Part shown: one piece after another, positions 1-10,361 of the stretch | Layout of the letters: each line of letters starts with the position of its first letter | Position numbering within the stretch: the stretch's first letter is position 1 | NCBI GenBank assembly: GCA_963402885.1 | Contig: OY727094.1 | Location: 4,776,501-4,840,500, forward strand | Direction: 5' to 3' | DNA from: Antedon bifida | Lineage: Eukaryota > Echinodermata > Crinoidea > Comatulida > Antedonidae | Length of the DNA stretch: 64,000 bases | Position numbers and translations under genes: made by a program | Notes under the pieces: generated by a model | Databases searched by the model: none | What the model saw: only the letters and a program-made list of their open reading frames with translations | What the model was told of the DNA's origin: nothing

Positions 1-209
1 TCAAAACTAGAGGCTTCGTTTTCAGGATTTACCAGCCTATAACGAATATATGAATGTCAAAAGAACACAGACATAATCAAATTGGGTGATTTAATACTTG
101 TATCGGGAGAACAACGAATCTTTAGCTATACTTTATTATAAATATTAAACTTCCAAGTGAAGAACTAACCGAAGAATGTTTCGTCAAAGGAATTTTTAGG
201 CCTATACGT

Positions 210-471
210 AAGCGTGGTTCCCACTAGAGACGCCACCACGCTAGACGAAACGCAAGCGAGCTGAGGTACCGATGAAAAGCGACATGACAATCAATCCATC
301 GCCTGTGATTGGTCAAATCATTTAAGTTTTGTTCCTAGGACGCAACGTACGGACGTAACGCAACGCAAAGTGATTTGACCAATCACAAGCGATATATTAT
401 TCGAACAGTCACCGCTGATTGGTCAACTTGCTTACTTCTTTGCGTTGTGTCTCTCTGTGGGAACCAAGCAT
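210..471. mobile_element. Small inverted-repeat element, GTTCCCAC family, copy 1
   Basis: The left end reads GTGGTTCCCACTAG and the right end reads GTGGGAACCAAGC, so the termini are imperfect inverted repeats about 260 bp apart. The interior is rich in TGATTGGTCAA on both strands. Related copies lie at about 31674-31730 (left end and part of the interior) and 52869-52992. No coding capacity. Superfamily not assigned because no clear target duplication is visible. Confidence 0.6.
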
Positions 472-970
472 TATGCTACTTTATAATTGCTATTTTAATT
501 ATTCATAATGGATGTTTTCGTTATGCCAAATAAAATAATTATACAATTTATCAATTTGCATATACTTACAGGCATAATTGAGGTCAATAGTCGTGCAAAC
601 TGTCAAACTAAAAACTGATACATGTAATAACGAATAATAAATTGATGATAATTGAATAATTGCCGCGTTACTTACCTGACGACCAGAACATGTAAAGTAT
701 CAGTAAACATATCAAATGTTGTCGTAGTTTTACAACTGATGAGATCGGAACCAATGTGGACAACATTATCTGTAAATAGTTGTACAATGTAAATAATCCA
801 TTGTTAACATTATGAATGTTGTTAATACAGGCCTCATTACGTATTTATTCAACTTTACTTAAAACATGTAATAAACAGCTATCGTATGTGTTCATTCAAT
901 CTTTAGCATGATTTTAGAAAATGGTATCCTTCCTCAGGTATGGAAAACATCGGTAATCCACCACCTGCCT

Positions 971-1139
971 AAAGCTCTGTCTACATTATCAAACAAACTT
1001 TATGTGACAAAAAAATGTGATGTGCCCATATATGGACATGATGATGTCATATCACTACCATATTTGGGCATATCACGCCGTATTTACGCACATCACACTT
1101 TTTTTGTCAAACAGGTTGATAGTGTAAGACAGAGCTTAA
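971..1139. mobile_element. MITE, GTCTACACTATCAAAC family
   Basis: One copy of the most abundant short element in the window. The termini are inverted repeats built on CTCTGTCTACACTATC and its complement. The interior is itself nearly palindromic, with GTGATGTGCCC and GGGCACATCAC, ATATGGACATGATGATG, and runs of A or T followed by TGTCA. No open frame of its own. Confidence 0.85.
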
Positions 1140-2984
1140 GACAAATAAGCCATGTGAACCTTTCGTCCAATTGCTTTGCTATATGACAAATATAATAAAT
1201 GTCTGGAAAAAATTGGAAAAAATGGTATATAAATATAGGTCTGTCTGATATTAGACTTTGTCCACCACGTAATGTGCGATGTCGTTTTAGAAATTCATTT
1301 GTGTCAAACTCTATTCATATTTTTAACACCGGTGTCTCTAGAATGTAATTTGTAACAATACGATTTTAACTTTTTAAAGATTTAATTTAATGTTACTGTT
1401 TATTACACTTTTTGTCATATGTCAGTCCGTTTCTGTATGTGTATCTTTTAATCGGATTTCCTGACAACCGACATTTCTTTGTTTTTGACGAAGACAATCA
1501 CATTTTTTTGTATCTTGTATCTTTATTGAAGAGAAGAGAGCTGACATTACAGAAGCTGAACTTCAAGTCGTCTTGTTTCAATCACAGTGCTTGTTTTCAA
1601 ATATGTTTATTAATATTTTTTTTTCTGTCTTTGTTAATTTGTTGATGATTTTTTTAAATTAAAGTGGTAAATGTGATTTTTGTATATTTTTTTCATATTG
1701 TTGATTCGTTTGTACCTGTTCTGAGTGTGTAAATTAAAAAATGTTTACTTTGTTGCATTTAAGGAATTTGATTTGAAGAGATCTTTTACAGAATAAAATT
1801 TAAAAATATATATTAGGCCTAACCATCGATTTTATAAAAGTTAAAAATGCGTGGCTATTACATCTTTGAAGAGTATTTGTGGTAGAAACATCCTTAACTG
1901 TAGTACAACGAATTCCGTAAAACAGCGCCATTTTAGTGTCTCAAAAGCGTCACACGTGTGACATTATTCCATGCGTATGTGGTAGGCCTACACAATTTGA
2001 CGCTGTTGCACGGTATTTGTCTATGGTACTGAACAAAATAATTGTATGTACGGTGAGAATTGGTGGGTAAATCAAATAATTAATATGAGAATAGAAAATT
2101 TGGGAGAGTAAAAGTAGACCTACTAACTAATTAAGTTTGTAAAATTCCGTTTACTTTTCAGAAATAAAATCCCCCCCCCCCCCCCCCACCCACCCACCAC
2201 GCCAAAAAAAAAAGAACAAAAGGGATTGACAACACATTCAAAAATTTTCCCGTGTCTTATAATGATTGTATAATTATTGAGCAGGCCTACTATTTCTTTC
2301 GATTTTTATTAAAAGATTATCACACCCTGAGAGGGGAGGCCCTCCCCTCTCAATTTATCCAACCCACAACCTAGTAAAAAATAAGAGCGTTAGAATAATT
2401 ACTCACAGTTGGTAGATACAAGTTTTTCCAGGCAAATCTATCTGTATTATATCACTCCCTATGTGTCTAGTATCGTCTTAACGGCTCGCTGTCAACGATA
2501 CTGTACGCGCATAACCTTTTTAGTCGCGCATCATAGACTTAATACATGACAGGGCAGAGATATTATACCTCCATCCATCATAAACTATAGAGGGCACTAC
2601 AACAATTTGAAAATTACATCAAACCATAGAGGGCTCTATTAAAAATAAAAATATATTGGCATCTATATAGTAAATATGGGTCATGGCGTGCCAATATATT
2701 ATGTGGTACCAACTAGTTAATATTTCACATATCAATACATAAATTTATTATGAACATTTATGACTTTCATTCATTTCAGATATACACAACATTACATACT
2801 ACTCATTGTTAAACAAAAATAATTTATAATATAAAATCTTTATTTTTTATATTAAATAGAATATCAATAAAATGAAAAATGTAATGAAGAAAGAACAATA
2901 ATTAAAAACTGTTAAATTAAATTTTGTTTGTAAGAAATATTTCTTTTTCTCTCGAATTTTACATCGATGGATGGTCTTACGTTG

Positions 2985-3055
2985 TTCTAAAATTTTAGGT
3001 ACCCCCCATAACAGAGTGCACCCCCTATTGAATTACAAATGACGTCACAGTCTAA
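2985..3055 (-). repeat. Dispersed monomer related to the 10-13 kb satellite
   Basis: Read on the minus strand it shows AGGGGGTGCACTCTGTTA, a GGGGTACC block and AAAATTTTAGAACAAC. The same succession appears on the plus strand at about 14396-14450 and, diverged, throughout the 10.36-13.10 kb array. It looks like a single dispersed copy of the sequence that was amplified in tandem there. Confidence 0.65.
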
Positions 3056-4344
3056 TTTGCATTTGCGAACCGCCCATATTTTTTAGCATCCCCTCTGATG
3101 ATATGGATCGCGTGTGTTAAAAAAGAAGAAGTGTGTACTGTACGTCGTGTGTCGTACGGGATACTAGGCCTAGGTAGTAGGCCTAGGTCTAGGGCCTAGG
3201 CCTAGTTATTTATTAATTATTCTTTTTTAATTAGCCTAGAGGAAGGATATATTTCCCACTCCGTAATAAAGTATACTACTATTATTAAAGACATACACTA
3301 GGCCTAGCATAGGCCTAGGTCTACAAGTCATAGCCTAGGCCTATACTAGGCCTGACTGAGACTGTGAAAAGGTAAAAATAAATGGGGTCGGATGGTGGTG
3401 GTGAGTAGGGGCCGTATCCCGTAGGGCCAGGCCTACTACCCAAGTAGTAAGGGATTCCCGTGTAGTAAGCATTCTACTAGAATATAAAAGAAAGTTTATT
3501 AATTATTGTCTACTCTACTAGCCTTATTAGGTAAAGTAATACTACTACTATAGGCCTAGGCTTATTCCTAGTAGATGGTGGTAGAGATAGTACTTATAGT
3601 AGTTACTAGCCTACTCAGTAGAGACCTAACTAGGCCTAGGCGTTTATTTTTTAGGTGTAATGTGGTAACAGGAAATACAGTATAAATCAAAGAAATATCC
3701 CCTACTACTAGTACTAGCTATGAAAAAATTTGGCACCTCTATTTAAACGTCAAACTTTTGTGTTGTGTGATCTGTTCTTTGTAGGGCGTCATTTAAAAAC
3801 TTATTTTAAATATTTTATATATATAAAGTATAAGTGAATACAGTGAAAATTGTATTATCAAAATACTTGGTAAATTGTAGATCATGTCATTCTACTACAG
3901 ATTGAAATGTGATACACAATTGTGTATAATGGATTTGGCGGAGCCTTTATTAAAAATCATGTTCTATTGGGAGAGTGGTGCGTTTATTTTAAAAAATTCC
4001 ACTATTGGTAGGCTTCTTAGACCTAAAATACTTCAAATTTGGTTAGAAATCATAAAACTTGGTATGGCAAATTGTATCGAAAATTTGCAACTTTTAACAA
4101 TTTCAAATTTGAGACCATTTCAATTTTGACATTTGACCTCGTAAAAACACGAAAATAATGACAAATGATGCAGAAGTATTGCCTGGTAAGGTTTTATGGT
4201 ATAAAATTGAAACCTTATTTAAAATTGAGGGCACTTTCAACACTCCAAAAGCACTTGAACAAAACGACACAATTGTGAAAAATGTTAAAATTAAATTGAT
4301 GTAGAAAGGCGTACTGTACTTTGGACAAATTAACAACACTGGGG

Positions 4345-5097
4345 TTATTCATTCATTCATTCATTCTTTTATTTCGGAATCTCTGGTCCATAGAAAGTGA
4401 AAATTACATATAAATGAAATAAAATAAACAAGACTAATTACTACTACTACTGTAATCCACCTAGAGGGCATCTTCGACTTAACTAAGACGTTGCTTATAA
4501 TTGTTGAGACTAAAATATTTTCGCTTGCATTTAGTCTACCCATCAGGCCATATATTGATTTCTTGACAATTCATAAAAAGAAGGAATTCTACATTCCGTA
4601 AACATAAGGCTGACACTGCAATGTCGAGGCCTTTGTAGCAACATTCTTAAACCATTATTGTAGCATACCTGGAGAGATCGCAAGGTACCTTGATTATAGT
4701 TGCACCATAATGTAGCGCAATACATATTTACACAATATGTTCTAAATAAAACACATTTTACATTGATAGAACACATACTAAATTTTCTGACCAAGGAGTT
4801 GGCTCGGATACACAAAGATCTGTATTGCCGCTTTATATCGATAACATGACCAAGATATATGGTTGAGTCAACATATTCTAAGCTTTTGTCATTAATGGTA
4901 ATAATAGGTTTCAATTGAATCCTCTGTGATTTAGGACAGATTATCATACAAGATGATTTCTTAGCATTGTAAGCAATATCATTTTTGGCCGCATTCAGAC
5001 ATATTATACAATTAAAAGAAAGATTACAACAACAATATGAACGGTGGAGAAAGTGCACACATTTTTTCCATGGAAAGTCAGAAAGGAAACTGATCAT
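4345..5097 (-). mobile_element. 3' end of a non-LTR (LINE) retrotransposon, 5'-truncated
   Basis: The minus strand encodes the C-terminal part of a LINE reverse-transcriptase protein (about 4543-5010). Visible landmarks are a YNAKKS...MI..P segment, a YLG motif (ST-IYLG), and the thumb/C-terminal region FRTYCVNMY..LW...GTLRSLQVCYNNGLRML and PSFYELSRN, typical of the CR1/L2/Rex side of the LINEs. The frame stops after RNQYMA, and the continuing sequence (MGRLNASENI) is in another frame, so this copy carries a frameshift. The 3' end is a run of GAAT units (4345-4366), the expected simple tail. It is a dead insertion fragment downstream of the integrase gene. Subfamily uncertain. Confidence 0.8.
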
Positions 5098-5228
5098 GAA
5101 TTAAAATTGAATATACTACATCAGAAGATTTAAAATAAATACGTTCAGTTCAACATACATTTCCACTTTTGTATTTTAGTTAACATAAACAATATCGACA
5201 ATTATATTTATAAAATATTACAACTTAC

Positions 5229-6285
5229 CTGGCTCTTGAGGCTCTGTGATGTTATCTAATAAAAAATAAAAAAATAATAGCATAATTCAATAACATAATT
5301 AAATCTATGTACTGTAATTAACATGAACAATATCGACAATTATATTTATAAAATATTCCAACTTACCTGGCTCTTGAGGCTCTGTGATGTTATCTAATTT
5401 AAAAAAGCAAATATTAGCATAATTCAATAACATAATTAAATCTATGTAATTAACATGAACAATATCGACAATTATATTTATAAAATGTGATGTTATCTAA
5501 TTTTAAAAAGCAAATATTAGCATAATTTAATAACATAATTAAATCTATGTAATTAACACGAACAACATCGACAATTATATTTATAAAATATTACAAATTA
5601 CCTGTATCTTGAGACTCTGTGATGTTATCTAATTTTAAAAAAAGCAAATATTATAAGCATAATTCAATAACATAATTAAATCTATATAATTAACATGAAC
5701 AATATCGACAATTATATTTATAAAATATTGCAACTTACCTGGCTCTTGAGGCTGTGTAATGTTATCTAATAATAAAAAAAAAATTATAAACACAATTTGA
5801 TAACATAATTAAATCTATATAATTAACATGAACAATATCGACGATTATATTTATAAAATATTACAACTTACCTGGCTCTTGAGGCTCTGTGGTGTTATCT
5901 AATAAAAAAAAACCAAATATTACAAACATAATTACATTTATATAATTACCATGAACAATGTTTTGAATTGGTTTTTTTTTCTAAATAACAACTTACCAGG
6001 CTTTTGAGACTCTGTGATGTTCCACTTTTTTTAAAGCAAATATTATAAACATAATTTGTCGATAATATAATTCAATCTAGATAATTACATGAAGACTTTT
6101 GTATTGTATTTAAAATTTAGCAACTTACCTGGCTCTTGAGATTCTGTGTTACCTAGTTTATAAAAAAAAAAATTTAATTTGAAAAAATAACTAAATTTAT
6201 ATAATATAATAACAACCTTGACAGTTAGTTGTAATTTTAAAATAATCACAACTTACATGGCTCTCTCCAAACTCTGTGATATTTT
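5229..6285 (-). repeat. Tandem array of about nine mini-exons (27 nt, period ~130 bp)
   Basis: In transcript order the units are 6257-6285 (degenerate, acceptor AG mutated to GG), 6129-6152 (24 nt), 5997-6024 (28 nt, would shift the frame), 5872-5898, 5739-5765, 5602-5628, 5487-5497 (remnant without donor), 5367-5393 and 5229-5255. The five 27-nt copies each sit between a tract ending in TTAG or TCTAG-like acceptor and a GTAAGT or GTAAT donor. They encode nine residues, consensus DNITEPQEP, with variants such as NTTEPQEP, NITQPQEP and NITESQDT. Phase is 1 at both ends and matches the end of the integrase exon at 6427, so any number of copies can be joined in frame. Flanking intron sequence is duplicated with each exon. 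Confidence 0.85.
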
Positions 6286-9200
6286 CCAATAAAAACACAG
6301 GGAGATATTATAAAAATAATTTAAATGAATAATTAGGAAAATATCATTAACACTTTGTAATGCGAAATTTCGCTTTAGAAATTATCCAACTACGGTAAGG
6401 TAATCGTATCGCTGTGGTGAACTTACTTTCGGTGAAAATGTTGGCATAGTCGACATTTACGACTCTAACCCTCTTTTCATCTGTAACGGTCAAGACTTTG
6501 CCATTAACATCTAAAACTTTAAAGGGTCCTGTAAAATTAGGACCAAGTTTTTCGCCCTTTATGTTCCGCTTTCTCTGATTGCGGACGAGCACTTTCATGC
6601 CGGCTGTTATCGGCGTACCAACAGTTTTCTTCACACTCTTCCTGACTTGTGCCGATTGTTTTTGTTGAATGTTCCTTAAAACCTGCTCCTTTGTAGTTTT
6701 TACCTTCGTTTTTATTGCTGCCTGGTTTTGTTCCGTCGGCATTGACGTTTTTGGTATGTCTGATAGCTATCATAATGGAAAAAGATGACATTCACTAATC
6801 AAAAAAATGTGTAAATAGGCCTAATGCAAAAGTTTGGTGTTAAAAGGGAGGTTTCGCAACCTTACGAATACGATAACGAAAACGGATACGTCATACATTT
6901 GTGAAACTTTTGAGCTGATCCCCATTTCATATTCGTAAAGCGTATTCGTGTTGACGAATATCACCAGTCATATTCGTAACTACAAAACGAGTATAGTTTT
7001 TGATCTATTTTGCACATTTTGCATTTGAATTAGGAATGATTCATGATTATAATATAATTATAGATTTATTGAAAGTAATTTACTAAAGTAATTTACTAAA
7101 ATGCCAGATCAATTTAGATAAATAGCAGTTTTTAAAGTCCTCACTCGCTCCCCAGTTACGCTAGGCCTAGGCAGCCAAGCACCAAGCAACACGTACCTGC
7201 GCTTCGCTCAAATTTACCGCAGTCATATTTTGGACGCGCCTCGATATTTCGTTGCCATGCGAAACAGATTTTTTGATGGCTTACGAAAACGAATACGTGT
7301 GCGTGACGTATCTGTTTTCGTTATCGTATTCGTAAGATTGCGAAACCTCTCTATTATCAAAATAGGACCTTCTTACCCAAACCAGGTCCTCATCAGTATA
7401 TTCCGCAGGTATTTTTGGTTCGCGGTTATACAGTAAAAAAAATGGAGAATACTTTGTAGTTGTTTGGATTTTCGTATTTAACGCAAATACGGCCGCATCT
7501 AGATACGACTCCCAATCGTCTTGATTGTCATTAACTAATTTGCTCAAACATCTGAAATAGACAAAATAAAGAAAAAAAAACATTGTGGCTTGGAGTAGAA
7601 AACATCTTAATGGTGTCTAGAAAACTAAAATCTATAAAACTAAGACCTAAGATATCTGAGTTTGCTAGAGATATCGTAGGTCTTAGTTTTCTAGATCCGA
7701 TGATGGGTGTCTAGAAAACTAAGATCAAGAAAACTAAGAATAAAGATATCTTAGTTTTTTAGATCCAGAAAAGAATTGACAAAAAAGATTTTTTTTGTCA
7801 AGGGTAATGTATTTTTAGTGACTTTTTAATTGTTTTAATTAGACAACAACAATTTAGATTTTCTGTTTGGATAGACAAATAGTATACATTATAAATTATA
7901 ACTATTTTATCCAGTGGTTTTACTAATAGTGCTAAAAGTACTACTTAGTAATAAATATTCAGTGATTCATTTAATAATTTGCTTGCTTCTTGTACTTATC
8001 TATATTTATACAAACAGGGTGATGAAATATGTGAAAAATTGTTACTTTTTGTTTGAGTTTACTCCTGTCCTGTCTACATTCACAACACACACACTCATAT
8101 AATTATTATTTGGTACCTGATTTAGTCAGTACAATTTTGCACATGTACTTATCACCGCTATCACAAATAAATTAATATTAAATAATTTGAAATTAATCTG
8201 CCCAATTACTAAAACAAAAAGAATAAATAAATAAGAAAGTAATAGTACTGTATTTTAACTTGATTTGTAAGAAAATAAATGGAGGATAGTAATACCCATT
8301 TTTTCATAATATTGTATTGTATAAATTCACTAAAAATGGTACAATCGCCCATTAAAAAATCGTAGTTTTCTAGATCTAGAAAACTAAGATATCTTGGTTC
8401 TTAGTTTTCTAGATACCCATCATTGGATCTAGAAAACTAACACCTAACATATCTTAGTTTTCTAGAAAACGATATGTTAGGTGTTAGTTTTAAGTTATGC
8501 ATTACAATTCTTTGGTTTAAAGTGTGTTTTTTTTGTTACTTACTGTTTTATTTTTTTGTTTGTGCTCTCGTCCAGTCCGTTTGTCTGCGGGTGATAGGCT
8601 GTTGTCTTCCTGTGTTCGATACCCAGGATACCATACAACCGTTTGTTTACCTTACACAACAAAATTAATATTTGAAAATTATATATTTTAAATAAAACTT
8701 AATGAAATACCCACAATTGTTTTTAATGTATCGAATTAAAAGAAATCAATTTACTTTAACGAAAAAAATTGGAAATACTGTTTATATCTTATCACGACGT
8801 ATCTTATTTCTTAATACAAAACGTTATGGATATAAATCGGTGTTAATTAATAAACTGATAAAAGCATTACCTCGTTAACAAATTCTCTACCGTTGTCACT
8901 AATAACAGTCTGAACAGCACCATGCCTGTAATACACCTTTACAAGACATCTGGCAACGTGCTCGCTTGTTTTGTTCGGGATGATCATGGCTTCACACCAT
9001 TTTGTGAAATAATCAGTGGCAGTAAAGATGTATTTTTTTCCACCACCTGCTACTTTGTATGGGCCCATCAAGTCGATACCCATCATTTCAAAAGGACCCG
9101 TAACCTTAAAGAAAATTAATATATTACAAAAGTTTCAAAACAACCTATAATATTAAAAATGTCATGTAATCATAAGTTCAACTTTAGTAGGCTTACAAAA

Positions 9201-9943
9201 TGCAAATGTAGGTCTGTTTCTAAAAAAAATCATACTTTAGATTTATACGTACCTCAATAGGTTGAACTTGTTTTGCCACAGATTTAATTTTTTCACTTTT
9301 CTGGCATTTCTCACATTTCTTTATCTGATTTATAAAAAGTTGTGGACAGTGGCAATACATAAAAAAAGAAAAACATCTTTAGATAGAGCTATAGTAATAA
9401 TTTTATAATATTATATATTTCCTTACTTTAAAATACCTACCCAATTTTTTATGTCAATGGTTTGCCCTGGCCAATAAAATCGTTTACAAACAAATGCAAC
9501 TGTTTTGTTTTGGCCCTGATGGCCACCAGACGGCAGATCATGAGCTTCCCTTAAGATTTCTTTGATTTCTGAACGATCTTTAATGCAGCGTGATGTTCCA
9601 CCATCTTTGGTTTTGTGATAGAGGTAGTCACCTGCCAACAAACAAAACAAAACATTTATAGATCCATGCTATTATAACAGCCTGGAATACAATTCCCGAC
9701 AGAGAGAGGGGGTGGGGTGGGGGTGATATAAATTCAAATTGTTATTTTGGCTATTAATTAAAGTTTTATAACGTCTATTGTCAATTTGGTTCGCCTTGCT
9801 AATTACAGCGTAAGAAAAAAAAAGTTACCTTTTATTTCAAAAAGCTTGGCCTTTCTCCTCAAGAGGTTTTTTGCCGTTTTTGTGTATTCTGGTGGATACT
9901 CACCACTAAAGATATACTTGAAAATAGGTTCGTAGTCTTCCAT
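5229..9943 (-). CDS. Spliced integrase gene (GINGER/KRBA2/GIN1-like) with C-terminal mini-exon array
   Basis: Seven coding exons, all with GT-AG borders and matching phases: 9829-9943, 9441-9631, 9253-9324, 8871-9104, 8544-8650, 7377-7551, 6427-6766 (411 residues plus one base). The start MEDYEPIFKYI matches the N terminus of KRBA2-like proteins. The zinc finger is H69, H76, C106, C109 (HDLPSGGH ... CEKC). The catalytic triad is D137 (GIDLMGP), D196 (SDNGREF) and E232 (YHPQTNGLDE), spacing D-x35-E. A VLVRNQRKRN...GPNFTGPFKV segment follows in the SH3-like C-terminal domain. The last exon ends in phase 1 and is followed by tandem phase 1-1 mini-exons. No RT, RNase H or gag is present, which fits GINGER DNA transposons and their domesticated relatives better than a Ty3 retrotransposon. 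Retention of the exon 7 intron would end the protein about 27 codons later. The true 3' end is not found. Whether it is a host gene or a transposon is unresolved. Confidence 0.88.
6848..7349. mobile_element. Inverted-repeat DNA element inside the integrase gene
   Basis: The ends are inverted repeats of about 45 bp beginning GAGGTTTCGCAA and containing TTACGAATACGATAACGAAA, about 500 bp apart. The element lies wholly in the intron between integrase exons 6 and 7. The interior repeats CGTATTCG-type words. No protein is encoded. A target duplication could not be identified, so the superfamily is open. Confidence 0.75.
7613..8497. mobile_element. Fold-back element with many TCTAGAAAACTAAGA blocks
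   Basis: Two clusters, 7613-7772 and about 8358-8497, carry the word TCTAGAAAACTAAGA or its complement ten or more times in alternating orientation, often joined as GATATCTTAG or TAGATC palindromes. About 590 bp of AT-rich DNA separates them. It occupies the intron between integrase exons 5 and 6 without damaging either exon. It could be a fold-back (Foldback/Galileo-like) element or a locally grown hairpin repeat. Confidence 0.65.
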
Positions 9944-9959
9944 CTCGAATTGTCGGAAA

Positions 9960-10360
9960 ATGTGACGATCGTCTGACTTTTAATCCGTTATATACCAGTT
10001 ATCTAAATGATTCATCGACCATCAAGGGATTTGGCGGTTAAACTTGATAAACGTAATTTCTTGTCTGTATGATAAATTACCTGAGTAACATTGTTGGACA
10101 GGAGGGACCACAGTGAATTTGGTTTACAGTTACATTTTTTTTAGAGCTGCTGCCTTTCAAAATAAAATAGAAAGTGGTAATGTTTTAGGGTGGTCACTAG
10201 CTTCCTCATATTCAAGACACACCATCAAATATGAGTTTTTAGTCGCGTGGACGACTCTATAGTTCACTATGTCGGTCGGTCGGTCGGTCGGTCGGTCGGT
10301 CTGGTATCACTATGCGTTTTAGCACGCGACTTATGGCAGTTGGCCTTGTTAATGATAAAT
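9960..10360. other. Region upstream of the integrase gene, with (GGTC)n microsatellite
   Basis: This covers the likely promoter side of the minus-strand integrase gene. The only clear structure is an uninterrupted run of about eight GGTC tetranucleotides at 10271-10301, preceded by TCGCGTGGACGACTCTATAG, which looks like part of a dispersed repeat. No further exon was recognised. Confidence 0.5.
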
Positions 10361-10361
10361 T

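Larger units (their letters stand above)
1..4344. other. Intergenic DNA without a recognisable gene
   Basis: No exon-like conserved protein segment was found on either strand. The stretch holds an inverted-repeat element at 210-471, a MITE copy at 971-1139, a poly-C tract near 2171-2187, a lone copy of the 10-13 kb satellite monomer at 2985-3055 (reverse orientation), and a patch at about 3165-3660 very rich in the palindrome TAGGCCTA. Open frames at 908-1186, 1412-1645 and 3884-4129 match no family I know; the first runs through the MITE. Confidence 0.6.

Noticed and set aside
971..1139. Open frame 908-1186 as a small gene
   Set aside because: Most of the frame is the MITE and the remainder shows no similarity.
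4103..4339. Frames on both strands at 3.9-4.3 kb as a downstream exon of the integrase gene
   Set aside because: No phase-1 acceptor leading to a convincing conserved segment was found, and the LINE fragment lies between.
6347..9943. Ty3/gypsy retrotransposon pol fragment
   Set aside because: The protein is divided by introns with exact phases, starts at a KRBA2-like N terminus, and has no RT, RNase H, protease or LTRs next to it. A GINGER-type origin fits better, although the integrase fold is shared.
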